Assembly: GCA_023249305.1 (NCBI GenBank)
Contig: JAHFCU010000030.1
Coordinates: 1 to 33,610 of the forward strand
Reading direction: 5' to 3'
Length of the DNA stretch: 33,610 nucleotides
From: Gemmatimonadota bacterium
GTDB taxonomy: Bacteria > Gemmatimonadota > Gemmatimonadetes > Gemmatimonadales > Gemmatimonadaceae
The notes beneath the pieces are model-generated. The model saw only the letters and a list, made by a program, of their open reading frames with translations. It searched no databases and was not told the origin of the DNA. The position numbers and the translations under genes were made by a program. Shown here in pieces: positions 8,178 to 15,976 of this stretch (position 1 is its first letter; every line of letters begins with the position of its first letter).

Positions 8178-8624
8178 ATGCGTCATCACGTTTCCTTCGC
8201 CATCGCCGCCACTGTCCTCGCCGCCTGCGGGGGCGGCAAGTCCGCTGACACGATGGCCAACATGCCGGCAGCCGCTGCCACGGCAACGATCAACGGCCCG
8301 ATGGAGCCCGCCGCCGGCGGCAAGGTCATCGAGATCACGATGACCTCCGACGACAAGGGCAACTACTTCACACCTAAGGACGTTGAGGCCAATCCCGGCG
8401 ACGTGCTGCGCTACAAGCTCACGCTGGGTGTGCACAACGTGAACTTCCTCGCTGACTCCAACCCCGGGAAGACAGGGCTGCCGCCGGCAAGCGCGCTACT
8501 GCAGCTGCCCGGCCAGACGCACGACATCGCCGTCAGTTTGGCGGTCGGCACCTACTACTTCCAGTGCGATCCGCACGCCGCGCTCGGCATGCGCGGGCAC
8601 CTGACCGTCGCCGCCAAGAAGTAA
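8178..8624 (+). CDS. Cupredoxin (plastocyanin-like) lipoprotein
   Basis: This 148-residue protein has a short lipoprotein signal (V-L-A-A-C, lipid Cys17), a flexible Ala/Met-rich linker and a single cupredoxin fold. The blue-copper ligands are His86 (GVHNVNF), Cys130, His133 and Met138 (QCDPHAALGM). A clear AGGAG lies 5-10 bp before the ATG. It sits 31 bp after nosY and is probably the last gene of the nos operon. Since no cytochrome or nosR gene is present, it is a reasonable candidate to pass electrons to the NosZ CuA site, but this is inferred. Copper storage is another possibility. Confidence 0.85.
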   Translation: MRHHVSFAIAATVLAACGGGKSADTMANMPAAAATATINGPMEPAAGGKVIEITMTSDDKGNYFTPKDVEANPGDVLRYKLTLGVHNVNFLADSNPGKTGLPPASALLQLPGQTHDIAVSLAVGTYYFQCDPHAALGMRGHLTVAAKK

Positions 8625-8734
8625 CCGCCCACGGGCCGTGCGCGCGATGCGAACGGCTCGACGTTGCGTGACACGCTGGTAGTTGGCCGGCGTTCGCCGT
8701 CAGATCCGGGGGGACACCTGGCGACGGCGTCCGG

Positions 8735-9787
8735 TCAGCTGCCGGCGTTCGCGTACGCGCGCTTCCAGCGCTGCACGCGGTCGAGCACGTCGTTGACCGT
8801 GATGCGTTCCATCCGATCGCGCCGGTTCTGCATGGACACTGGGTAGTCCTCGCCTGTGTCGCCGTACGCGTCGATCATCAGGTCACGGAACTTCCGGTAC
8901 GGTCCGACGCGCTTGGGGTTGGAGTAGCCGATGAGCGACACCACGGGCCGATTGAGCGCGACGCTGATGTGGAGCGGCCCCGTATCAGGCGACAGCACGA
9001 GCGCCGCGGCATCGAAGATGCCGACGAGGCCGCGCAGGCCGCCCTGGCCGAGTGCGCTGGCCGGCTTGATCCGCGCCCGCTCGAGAATCACGTGCTCGGC
9101 GTGCAGTTCGCGCGGGGAGCGACCGCCGACGAGCACGGGCTGAAGGCCAAAGTCCCCCGCGAGCGCGTCGCAGACTTCCGCCCACCGCTCGGGAAGCCAG
9201 TCCTTCTGCGCCTTGCTCGTGGCGACGACGATGGGGGCGAGCGGCCGGTCGAACCTCGCGCGGAACTCGCGCTGCCACGTGCGTTCCGCATCGTTCCACG
9301 GTCCGAGCCCCCACGTGACGGGCTCGTGGGGAATGCCGAGCCAGTCCGTGAACTCGAAGTACTGGTCCTGCACATGCTGCATCGTGCGGGCCTGCACGCG
9401 GTGCGTCGTGAAGAGCCAGTTGAAATCGCGGGCGCGGGCGAAATCGAAGCCGAGTTTTACCGGCGCGTTCGCGAAAGCGGTGATGGCCCCCGCCTTCAGG
9501 TACACCTGCAGGTTGAGGGCGACGTCGAAGCGACGCGCACGCATCTGATGCCGGATCTCCAGAAAGCCAGCCACGCCCTTCGTGCGATCGAAGAGCAGGA
9601 TCTCGTCCACGAGTGGATGTCCGCGCACGAGCGCGGCGGGTCCCGGTTGCAGCACCCAGGTGATGTGCGCCGCGGGCCGATACCGCTTGATGGCGCTGAC
9701 GACAGGGAGTACGTGCACGGCGTCGCCCACCGCGCTCATCATCACGATGCACACGCGATCGAGCGGTGCGACGGGCGGGCGCGTCAC
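8735..9787 (-). CDS. Glycosyltransferase family 9 (heptosyltransferase-like)
   Basis: This 350-residue protein has the GT9 pattern. The N-terminal domain carries V-C-I-V-M-M-S-A-V-G-D-A-V-H-V-L-P. The C-terminal nucleotide-sugar domain has V-V-A-T-S-K-A-Q-K-D-W-L-P-E-R-W and the hallmark L-S-P-D-T-G-P-L-H-I-S-V-A-L. These enzymes add heptose or related sugars to the lipopolysaccharide core. The start GTG at 9787-9785 overlaps the preceding kinase stop as GTGA, and the protein motif begins shortly after, so longer upstream starts are rejected. The acceptor sugar is unknown. Confidence 0.88.
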   Translation of the reverse strand: MTRPPVAPLDRVCIVMMSAVGDAVHVLPVVSAIKRYRPAAHITWVLQPGPAALVRGHPLVDEILLFDRTKGVAGFLEIRHQMRARRFDVALNLQVYLKAGAITAFANAPVKLGFDFARARDFNWLFTTHRVQARTMQHVQDQYFEFTDWLGIPHEPVTWGLGPWNDAERTWQREFRARFDRPLAPIVVATSKAQKDWLPERWAEVCDALAGDFGLQPVLVGGRSPRELHAEHVILERARIKPASALGQGGLRGLVGIFDAAALVLSPDTGPLHISVALNRPVVSLIGYSNPKRVGPYRKFRDLMIDAYGDTGEDYPVSMQNRRDRMERITVNDVLDRVQRWKRAYANAGS

Positions 9788-10557
9788 GAATCCACCCACG
9801 CGAGCGACGCGAGGCGCACCAGCGCGTCGTCGCCGACCCCAAGGCTGTGATTGTCGTTCCATTTGCGGATGGAGCGCGCGAGGCGCGCGAAGTTGCGCGC
9901 CGCCGCATCGGCCTCCGCCGCAAACGTCACGCGGTCCACGTCTAACACGTAGGCCGTGGCCGACGAACCCGCGCCTGCGACGTAGACGTTCTTCACGTTA
10001 AGGTCGGGATGGTGTGCGCCCACGGCGGAGAGCGCGCGCAGCAACACCGCCACCGCATTGATGATCACCGCGCGCGCGCCTGCCGACGCGTCAGCGCGCC
10101 AGGCGTCGGGGAAGTCGCTTCCCGTGGGCAGTCTGCGTGTCATCACGTCGCTGCGCGCGAACACACCGGCGACAGGATGCACCGTGTACGCGACCACCTC
10201 GGGCGTTGCGACGCCGCCCGTTGCGAGCCGAGCAGCAGTAGCGAGCTCGAGCGGCGCGCGCGTCGGGCGCACAAAGACATCGCCCGTCAGACCCGCAAGC
10301 AAGCCGCCGTGCCGTGAGTGCCGCACGACGACCGGTGTGCTCACCTGCAGTGCGCCACTGGCGCCGAGCGTCGTGGCCCATGCCACGTCGCGTCCGCGCA
10401 GCGGCTCGCGATCCGCCTGTGCTCCGGCCCAGCGGTGCAGGCTCCCGTGGGCGCGCAGGGCGTCGCGCAGCGCGTCGGCGGCCCAGTCACGCGCGACGAG
10501 TTCCACGACGCCCAGCGCGCTCCGGACGTACCCCGAAGGCAGTGCTTCGGCGCTCAC
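9784..10557 (-). CDS. Kdo-kinase/WaaP-family lipopolysaccharide core kinase
   Basis: This 257-residue protein is a small eukaryotic-kinase-fold protein. The catalytic loop H-H-P-D-L-N-V-K-N is followed by the metal-binding V-L-D-V-D-R, the pattern of 3-deoxy-D-manno-octulosonate kinase (KdkA) and WaaP proteins that phosphorylate the inner core of lipopolysaccharide. A sequence D-V-F-V-R-P-T-R-A-P-L-E lies in the N-lobe. GTG at 10557-10555 overlaps the cyclase stop by 4 bp (GTGA) and the stop overlaps the GT9 gene likewise, so the three proteins are likely made together. KdkA is likely, but the exact sugar is not shown. Confidence 0.8.
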   Translation of the reverse strand: MSAEALPSGYVRSALGVVELVARDWAADALRDALRAHGSLHRWAGAQADREPLRGRDVAWATTLGASGALQVSTPVVVRHSRHGGLLAGLTGDVFVRPTRAPLELATAARLATGGVATPEVVAYTVHPVAGVFARSDVMTRRLPTGSDFPDAWRADASAGARAVIINAVAVLLRALSAVGAHHPDLNVKNVYVAGAGSSATAYVLDVDRVTFAAEADAAARNFARLARSIRKWNDNHSLGVGDDALVRLASLAWVDS

Positions 10558-12125
10558 CGCCGGACGCGGAACGCCGGCACGGGCTGGCTCTTGTTCTTGA
10601 GCACGAGTGGCTCGAGTTCCTCGAGCGCGGGCGGCTTCGCCAGCTCGCGGCGACAATCCTCGGAGATGATGATCTCACCGCCCTGCGCCTTGGAACAGAG
10701 ACGGCTTGCCGTGTTCACGACGTCGCCGATGACGGTGTACTCAAGGCGGCGCTCCGACCCGATGTTGCCGGCGAAGGCGTCGCCGCAGTTGATGCCGATG
10801 CCGATCTTCAGCTCGGGACGCCCTTCGGCGCGCCAGCGCGCGTTGAGCACATCGAGCTCCTGCATCATGTCGAGGGCCGCAGCCATTGCGCGGTCGGCGT
10901 CGTCCGGCTCGGCGATCGGCGCGCCCCACTGCGCCATGACCGCGTCGCCGATGAACTTGTCCAGCGTGCCGCCGTGGCGGAACACGCAGTCCACCATCTC
11001 GGTGAAGTACTCGGTGAGGTGCTTCGCCATGACGTCGGGGTTCATCGTCTCCGACAGCGCGGTGAAGCCGCGGATATCACTGAACAGCACCGTCACCGAC
11101 CGCTTCTCGCCGCCGAGGCGGATCGCCTCGCCCGCCTTGGCGATGCGCGCCGCCAGCTGCGGCGTGAAGAACCGCTCGAAGTTGCTGCGCGTCAGCGCCT
11201 CGCGCCGAATGCGCTCCGCGAAGCTCGCGTTCTCGAGCGCGACCGCGACGATGCCGGCGAAGGCGATAAGGAAGTCGAGGTCGTTCTCGCCGAAGCGCTT
11301 CGCGAGGCTGAAGTTGTCCACGTACAGCACGCCGAGCACCTGATCCTCGCTGCTGACGAGCGGGGCGCAGATCGCGCTCCGCACCTGCTGCATGAGGATG
11401 GACTGGCCGCCAAAGCGCGTGTCCTCGCCCGCGTTGTCCGAAAGCACGGCGACCTTGTCGCCCACGACAATCCCGACGATGGACTGCGGCACCTGGTACG
11501 CGACAGTCGCGCTGCGCTTGTCGCGCGCCACCTTCTGCACCATGTGGTCGCCCTCGTGCAGCAGGATCGCGCAGCGATCGGCCTCGAGGATCTGGAAAAC
11601 GTAGTCGGCAACCTTGGTCAGCAGTGCATCAATGTCTGCGGCCTTCGTGAGCCCCTTCGACACCTCGAGCAGGATGGCAAGCTTCTGGCGGTCCTTCTCC
11701 GCGGGATCGGCGGCGGCCATCGCCGCTTGGAGTTTGCCGCTCTCCTCGAGGCCCGCGGCGGGCGTGCGCGGCACCTGGCGGACGATAGTTCCGCCGGGCA
11801 CATGGGACGCGGCCGGGGCCGGCGGTGGCGCCGGCGCTTCCTCCACGGCTTCGAGACGGAACGCGACCTTGCCGAACGTGACGGTGTCGCCCGGCACCGC
11901 GAACGACTGGTCAATCTTGACGCCGTTCACGAACGTGCCGTTGCTCGAACCCACGTCGCGCACGGTGACGCCGCCGTCGCCGACGATCAGGTCCGCGTGG
12001 TGCCGCGAGACCGTTGGGTCAATGATCGCGAGATCGCTCGTGACCGCGCGTCCGCAGACGAGCGTCCCCGTGGAGGCGAGCTCGAAGCGGTAGGTGCTCT
12101 CGGTGCCGGTCAGCCGAAAGATCAT
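10554..12125 (-). CDS. FHA-GAF-class III adenylate cyclase
   Basis: This 523-residue protein has three domains. An FHA domain (about 1-95; G-R-A-V, S-R-H-H and S-S-N-G-T-F-V-N-G) binds phosphothreonine. A GAF domain (about 150-315) follows a Pro/Ala linker. A class III nucleotide cyclase domain (about 340-500) is C-terminal. In the cyclase, F-S-D-I-R-G-F-T and F-I-G-D-A-V carry the metal aspartates. The Lys in L-D-K-F-I-G-D and Asp in Y-T-V-I-G-D fit ATP rather than GTP, and N-T-A-S-R is the transition-state pair. No membrane segment is seen, so it should be cytoplasmic and make cAMP in response to a phosphoprotein and a GAF ligand. It follows trpE by 32 bp and overlaps the kinase gene. Confidence 0.9.
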   Translation of the reverse strand: MIFRLTGTESTYRFELASTGTLVCGRAVTSDLAIIDPTVSRHHADLIVGDGGVTVRDVGSSNGTFVNGVKIDQSFAVPGDTVTFGKVAFRLEAVEEAPAPPPAPAASHVPGGTIVRQVPRTPAAGLEESGKLQAAMAAADPAEKDRQKLAILLEVSKGLTKAADIDALLTKVADYVFQILEADRCAILLHEGDHMVQKVARDKRSATVAYQVPQSIVGIVVGDKVAVLSDNAGEDTRFGGQSILMQQVRSAICAPLVSSEDQVLGVLYVDNFSLAKRFGENDLDFLIAFAGIVAVALENASFAERIRREALTRSNFERFFTPQLAARIAKAGEAIRLGGEKRSVTVLFSDIRGFTALSETMNPDVMAKHLTEYFTEMVDCVFRHGGTLDKFIGDAVMAQWGAPIAEPDDADRAMAAALDMMQELDVLNARWRAEGRPELKIGIGINCGDAFAGNIGSERRLEYTVIGDVVNTASRLCSKAQGGEIIISEDCRRELAKPPALEELEPLVLKNKSQPVPAFRVRR

Positions 12126-12157
12126 GGGCAGAATATGGCGCGTTCCAACGGCCGCGC

Positions 12158-13684
12158 CTAGACGGGACGCCCACGAGGCCGCGCGGCCCTGATGCGCCCG
12201 ATCGCGGTGAGCATGGCGCGGGCCTTGCTCTCAGTTTCCTCCCACTCCGTCGCGGGATCCGAGTCAGCCACGATGCCGCCCCCGGCCTGCACATTGGCTT
12301 CGCCTCCCGCGATCACGCAGGTCCGAATGGTGATCGCGAGGTCCATGCGGCGGTCGCCGGCGGCGATGTACCCCACAGCTCCAGCGTACGGCCCGCGCCG
12401 CTCGGGTTCGAGGTCGTCGATGATCTGCATGGCGCGCACTTTCGGCGCGCCCGTCATTGTCCCCGCCGGAAACGTCGCGCGCAGCACGTCGAGCGCGGAG
12501 GTGCCCGGCGGCAGCGCGCCTTCGACTTGGCTCACGATGTGCAGCACGTGCGAGTAGCGCTCGATCGTCATGAGGTCGGTCACCTGCACGCTGCCGTACG
12601 TGGACACACGACCCACGTCGTTGCGTCCGAGATCCACGAGCATGATGTGCTCGGCGCGCTCCTTCTCGTCCGCGAGCAGTTCGGCCGCGAGCCGGTCGTC
12701 CTCTTCCGGGCTTCCGGCGCGCCGACGCGTGCCCGCGATGGGGCGCACGACCACGCGGCCGTCCGCGACGCGCACGAGCAGTTCCGGCGAGCTGCCCACG
12801 AGCTCTACGCCGTCGAGGAGCAGGTGGTACATGTAGGGCGACGGGTTGAGCGCGCGGATGGCTCGGTAGAGATCCGTCCCATCGAAGTCATGCGGCACCG
12901 CGATGCGGCGGGCGAGCAGCGCCTGAAAGACGTCGCCCGCAACGATGTATTCCTTGATGCGCGCGACGCCGGCCATGAAGCGTTCACGGCTGATGGACGA
13001 CCGGCCGACGGCTGGCGGTGCCTGCGGATCGAGGTCGAGCGGCGGAAGCGACGGGCCGCGCCGCAGGCGATCGAGCGTGCGTTCCACTTCGGCGAGACCG
13101 CTCTCGTACGCGGCGCGGCGCGCCACGGCGTCGGCGCCCGGCGGTACGGCCACGCCGCACACGACACGCGCCTGGGCACGCAGGTTGTCCATGATGACCA
13201 CCGTGCGCGGGAACATCACGATGGCATCGGCGGCGGGAATCGCGCGAGGCGGGGGCGCGCTCAGCCGCTCGAAGTGCCGCACGATGTCGTACGCGAAGTA
13301 CCCCACGGCGCCGCCCCAGAACACGCCCACTTCCGGCGCTTCCGCCGGCTGAATGCTCGCGAGCATCTCGCGCAAGTCGGAGGTTGGGTCGGCCGGCGTG
13401 CGCGCTCCGTGCCAACCACGCTCCGCGTTCCAATCTTCGACGACACCGTCGCGCAGACGCCACGCCGAGGCCGGCTCGCTCCCCATGAAGGTGTAGCGCG
13501 CCCACGTTTCGCCGCCGGCGGGAGCCGATTCAAGCAGGAACGCAAACGGTCCGCGCCGCAGGCGGTGAAACACCTGCACCGGCGTGTCCGCGTCGAGGAG
13601 CACGTCGCGCCAGACGGGAATCAGTCCGCCTGACCGCGCCCTCGCGTCAAACACCTCGAAGCTAGCCGGTGCCGCCTGTTCCAT
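12158..13684 (-). CDS. trpE: Anthranilate synthase component I
   Basis: This 508-residue protein is a full-length TrpE. The N-terminal regulatory region has F-A-F-L-L-E-S-A and W-A-R-Y-T-F-M-G, with L-L-E-S the usual tryptophan feedback site. The C-terminal chorismate-binding domain has R-N-D-V-G-R-V-S, F-P-A-G-T-M-T-G-A-P-K and G-G-I-V-A-D-S-D-P. With TrpG it converts chorismate and glutamine to anthranilate, the first step of tryptophan synthesis. No trpG or other trp gene is in the window; the next genes downstream are a cyclase and lipopolysaccharide core enzymes. It diverges from an outer-membrane gene over 99 bp. I saw no Trp-rich leader peptide upstream. Confidence 0.95.
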   Translation of the reverse strand: MEQAAPASFEVFDARARSGGLIPVWRDVLLDADTPVQVFHRLRRGPFAFLLESAPAGGETWARYTFMGSEPASAWRLRDGVVEDWNAERGWHGARTPADPTSDLREMLASIQPAEAPEVGVFWGGAVGYFAYDIVRHFERLSAPPPRAIPAADAIVMFPRTVVIMDNLRAQARVVCGVAVPPGADAVARRAAYESGLAEVERTLDRLRRGPSLPPLDLDPQAPPAVGRSSISRERFMAGVARIKEYIVAGDVFQALLARRIAVPHDFDGTDLYRAIRALNPSPYMYHLLLDGVELVGSSPELLVRVADGRVVVRPIAGTRRRAGSPEEDDRLAAELLADEKERAEHIMLVDLGRNDVGRVSTYGSVQVTDLMTIERYSHVLHIVSQVEGALPPGTSALDVLRATFPAGTMTGAPKVRAMQIIDDLEPERRGPYAGAVGYIAAGDRRMDLAITIRTCVIAGGEANVQAGGGIVADSDPATEWEETESKARAMLTAIGRIRAARPRGRPV

Positions 13685-13783
13685 CGTGCGTTCCCCTCAC
13701 TCGTTCCTGCGCTCGTCTCTCCGCCTCACACCGCTTCACCCCGCACCCTTCACTCCGCGTTCGCGCACCGCGAAGTTAGATAC

Positions 13784-15856
13784 ATGCGCCTGGCCCGTCT
13801 CTCGTTCGCGTGCTGCGCCGTTCCCCTTGTGCTCGCCGCCCAGCAGCGCGCGGACACGGCCGCGTGGAATGATGCGTCCACCCTGCGGCTCGTGGACCGC
13901 GCCATCGCCCGGCGCACCGCCCAGCTCGCCGATACCGGACTGGCCGACTACACCGCCCGCGCGCACGGCTACGTCACGTTCCTGGCGCAGGTGGGTGAGG
14001 GCTTTCCCGATCCCCCCCGCGTGATGAAGACCGACGAGCTGGCCGTCGAAGTCTATTGGCATGCGCCGGACCGGAGCAAGCAGCGCATCGTCGGCCGGCG
14101 TGACACGCTGCTGTTGCCAACCGACATCGAGTACCATCGCGATCACCTCGCGATCATCCAGAACAACTTCCCGGCCGTGATTCGCCTTGGCGAAGGCGAC
14201 GAAGTGCGCGACGTCCCGCACCCGCTGTCGCCCGGCGGACGGGTGGCGTATGACTTTGCCATCGGCGATTCGCTGACGATTCGCACCAACGACCGAGACA
14301 TCGCGGTGCTGATGGTGCGCGTCCGCCCGCGCGACGAACGCCAGCCGCGCGCGGTGGGCGCGGTCTACCTTGACCGCGCGAACGCCACCGTCGTGCGCAT
14401 GGCCTTCTCGTTCACACGCGCCGCGCTGCTCGACAAGTACCTCGAGGACGTCTCGGTGGTACTCGAGAACGGGCTCGTGGACGGGCGTTTCTGGCTGCCG
14501 TACCGCCAGGAAATCGAGATCCGCCGCACCGGCGCCTGGATGGACTTCCCTTCTCGCGGCATCATCCGCGGGCGGTGGGAGATCTGCTGCATTCAGACCA
14601 ACGTCCGGATGCCGTCCATCCTCGCCGCAGGACCCGAACTGTCGCAGGCTTCGTCGGCGGAGCTGCGCGCGTACCCATTCACGGGCACCATCCTGGCCGG
14701 ACTTCCGCAGGACGTCACGCTGGCCACCAACGACGACGTGCGCGCGGTGCAGGACGCGGCGCGCGAACTGGTGCGCGCCGAGGCGCTCGGGCGCGTACGC
14801 GCCACGAATCCGTCGGCGCGTTCCCTAAGCGACCTGTTGCGAGTGAATCGCGTCGAAGGCCTCGCCCTCGGCGCGGGCGTGCGGCGCATGGTTGGCGCTG
14901 GCTTCATGGCGACAGTGCGCGGACGTTATGGCACCGCCAACCGGCGCCTCGCCGCGGCGCTCACTCTCGGGTGGCAACGCGCCGACGGCGCGCACGCGAT
15001 GCTCAATGTGCGCGATGACTTCGCGGAGGCTGGCGACGAGCCCGAGGTGAGCGGAGTACGCAATTCGCTGGCGGCGCAGGAGTTCGGCGCGGATTACACC
15101 GATCCCTATCGCGAACGCGCCGTCGGGCTCACCGCCGGCTTTGCGCCGCTCGACGGCTGGCGATGGACGCTGAAGGTCGAGCGTCGGCAGGAGTCAGCGC
15201 TTGCGGTGCACGCCATGCCGGCGACAGGCCGCTACGAGCCGACGATTCCGGCCGCGGCGCTGCAGGCCTGGCGCGTTGGCGTCGAGGCACGGCGATTCGT
15301 GCGCGCCGCAGCACACGCCACGCTCGGTGTCCGCGCGACGATGTTTGGCGAACGTGAGCGTGTGGACGAAGGGGACCGCATCGGCGAGAACGGATGGCTC
15401 GGGCGCGGCACGGTGTCCATCGACGCCTCGATTCCTGCCGGATCCGGGACACTCGTGGTGCACACATTCGGTGCCAGTCTCGCGGGTGGCTTCTCGCCGC
15501 CGCCGCAACGCCTCGTGCGACTCGGCGGGCCCGTCAGCGGACCAGGCTTCGATTTCCACCAGTTCGCGGGGCGCACCGCACTCTCGCAGCGTGTCGAGTG
15601 GCAGCGATCGATTCCGTTCGTGGCGCTGCGGCTTGGACGCTTCGGTAAGGTGCCAAGCGTGGTCACGCTGGCGCCGTTCGTGAACGGCATTTGGGTGGAT
15701 GCGAAGAGCCAGCCCGGGCGCGGTTGGCATGGCGCGGTGGGACTCGGCATTCTGACGTTATTTGACCAGCTGCGACTCGACGTGGCGCGCGGAGTACGAC
15801 AGGGGCGGTGGACCTTCGGCGTGGACCTCTCGACAGCGCTCTGGCCCATCCTCTGA
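13784..15856 (+). CDS. Predicted outer-membrane beta-barrel protein, Omp85/DUF5686-like
   Basis: This 690-residue protein has a signal peptide (MRLARLSFACCAVPLVLAAQ) and then about 300 residues rich in beta strands. The C-terminal half has alternating polar and hydrophobic strands, as in outer-membrane barrels. The segment R-L-G-G-P-V-S-G-P-G-F-D-F resembles the L6-loop motif region of Omp85 proteins, and the chain ends in an aromatic/aliphatic strand (DLSTALWPIL). Twin cysteines occur in E-I-C-C-I-Q-T. I cannot assign a substrate. The family guess rests on architecture rather than a clear motif match. It diverges from trpE and precedes the GspE-like gene by 120 bp. Confidence 0.7.
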   Translation: MRLARLSFACCAVPLVLAAQQRADTAAWNDASTLRLVDRAIARRTAQLADTGLADYTARAHGYVTFLAQVGEGFPDPPRVMKTDELAVEVYWHAPDRSKQRIVGRRDTLLLPTDIEYHRDHLAIIQNNFPAVIRLGEGDEVRDVPHPLSPGGRVAYDFAIGDSLTIRTNDRDIAVLMVRVRPRDERQPRAVGAVYLDRANATVVRMAFSFTRAALLDKYLEDVSVVLENGLVDGRFWLPYRQEIEIRRTGAWMDFPSRGIIRGRWEICCIQTNVRMPSILAAGPELSQASSAELRAYPFTGTILAGLPQDVTLATNDDVRAVQDAARELVRAEALGRVRATNPSARSLSDLLRVNRVEGLALGAGVRRMVGAGFMATVRGRYGTANRRLAAALTLGWQRADGAHAMLNVRDDFAEAGDEPEVSGVRNSLAAQEFGADYTDPYRERAVGLTAGFAPLDGWRWTLKVERRQESALAVHAMPATGRYEPTIPAAALQAWRVGVEARRFVRAAAHATLGVRATMFGERERVDEGDRIGENGWLGRGTVSIDASIPAGSGTLVVHTFGASLAGGFSPPPQRLVRLGGPVSGPGFDFHQFAGRTALSQRVEWQRSIPFVALRLGRFGKVPSVVTLAPFVNGIWVDAKSQPGRGWHGAVGLGILTLFDQLRLDVARGVRQGRWTFGVDLSTALWPIL

Positions 15857-15976
15857 CGCGTCTGACCCCGCACGAGCGGTGCTGGCGGGGCATAGCCGCG
15901 GTGGCGCACGGGGCTATAGTTTTCAACCCGTGGAAACCGCCGTTTTCTTCCTTAGAACGGGCGGGGAGGGTCGCTC

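Noticed and set aside
8695..8729. CGCCGTC/GACGGCG inverted repeat as a terminator for the nos operon
   Set aside because: Only 7 bp with a 21-nt loop and no T-tract; too weak to call in GC-rich DNA, although a terminator between the converging genes is expected.
10314..12161. Long plus-strand open frames opposite the cyclase and kinase genes
   Set aside because: They are antisense shadows of high-GC coding DNA: Arg/His/Ala-rich, without motifs or ribosome binding sites, while the minus strand encodes clear domains.
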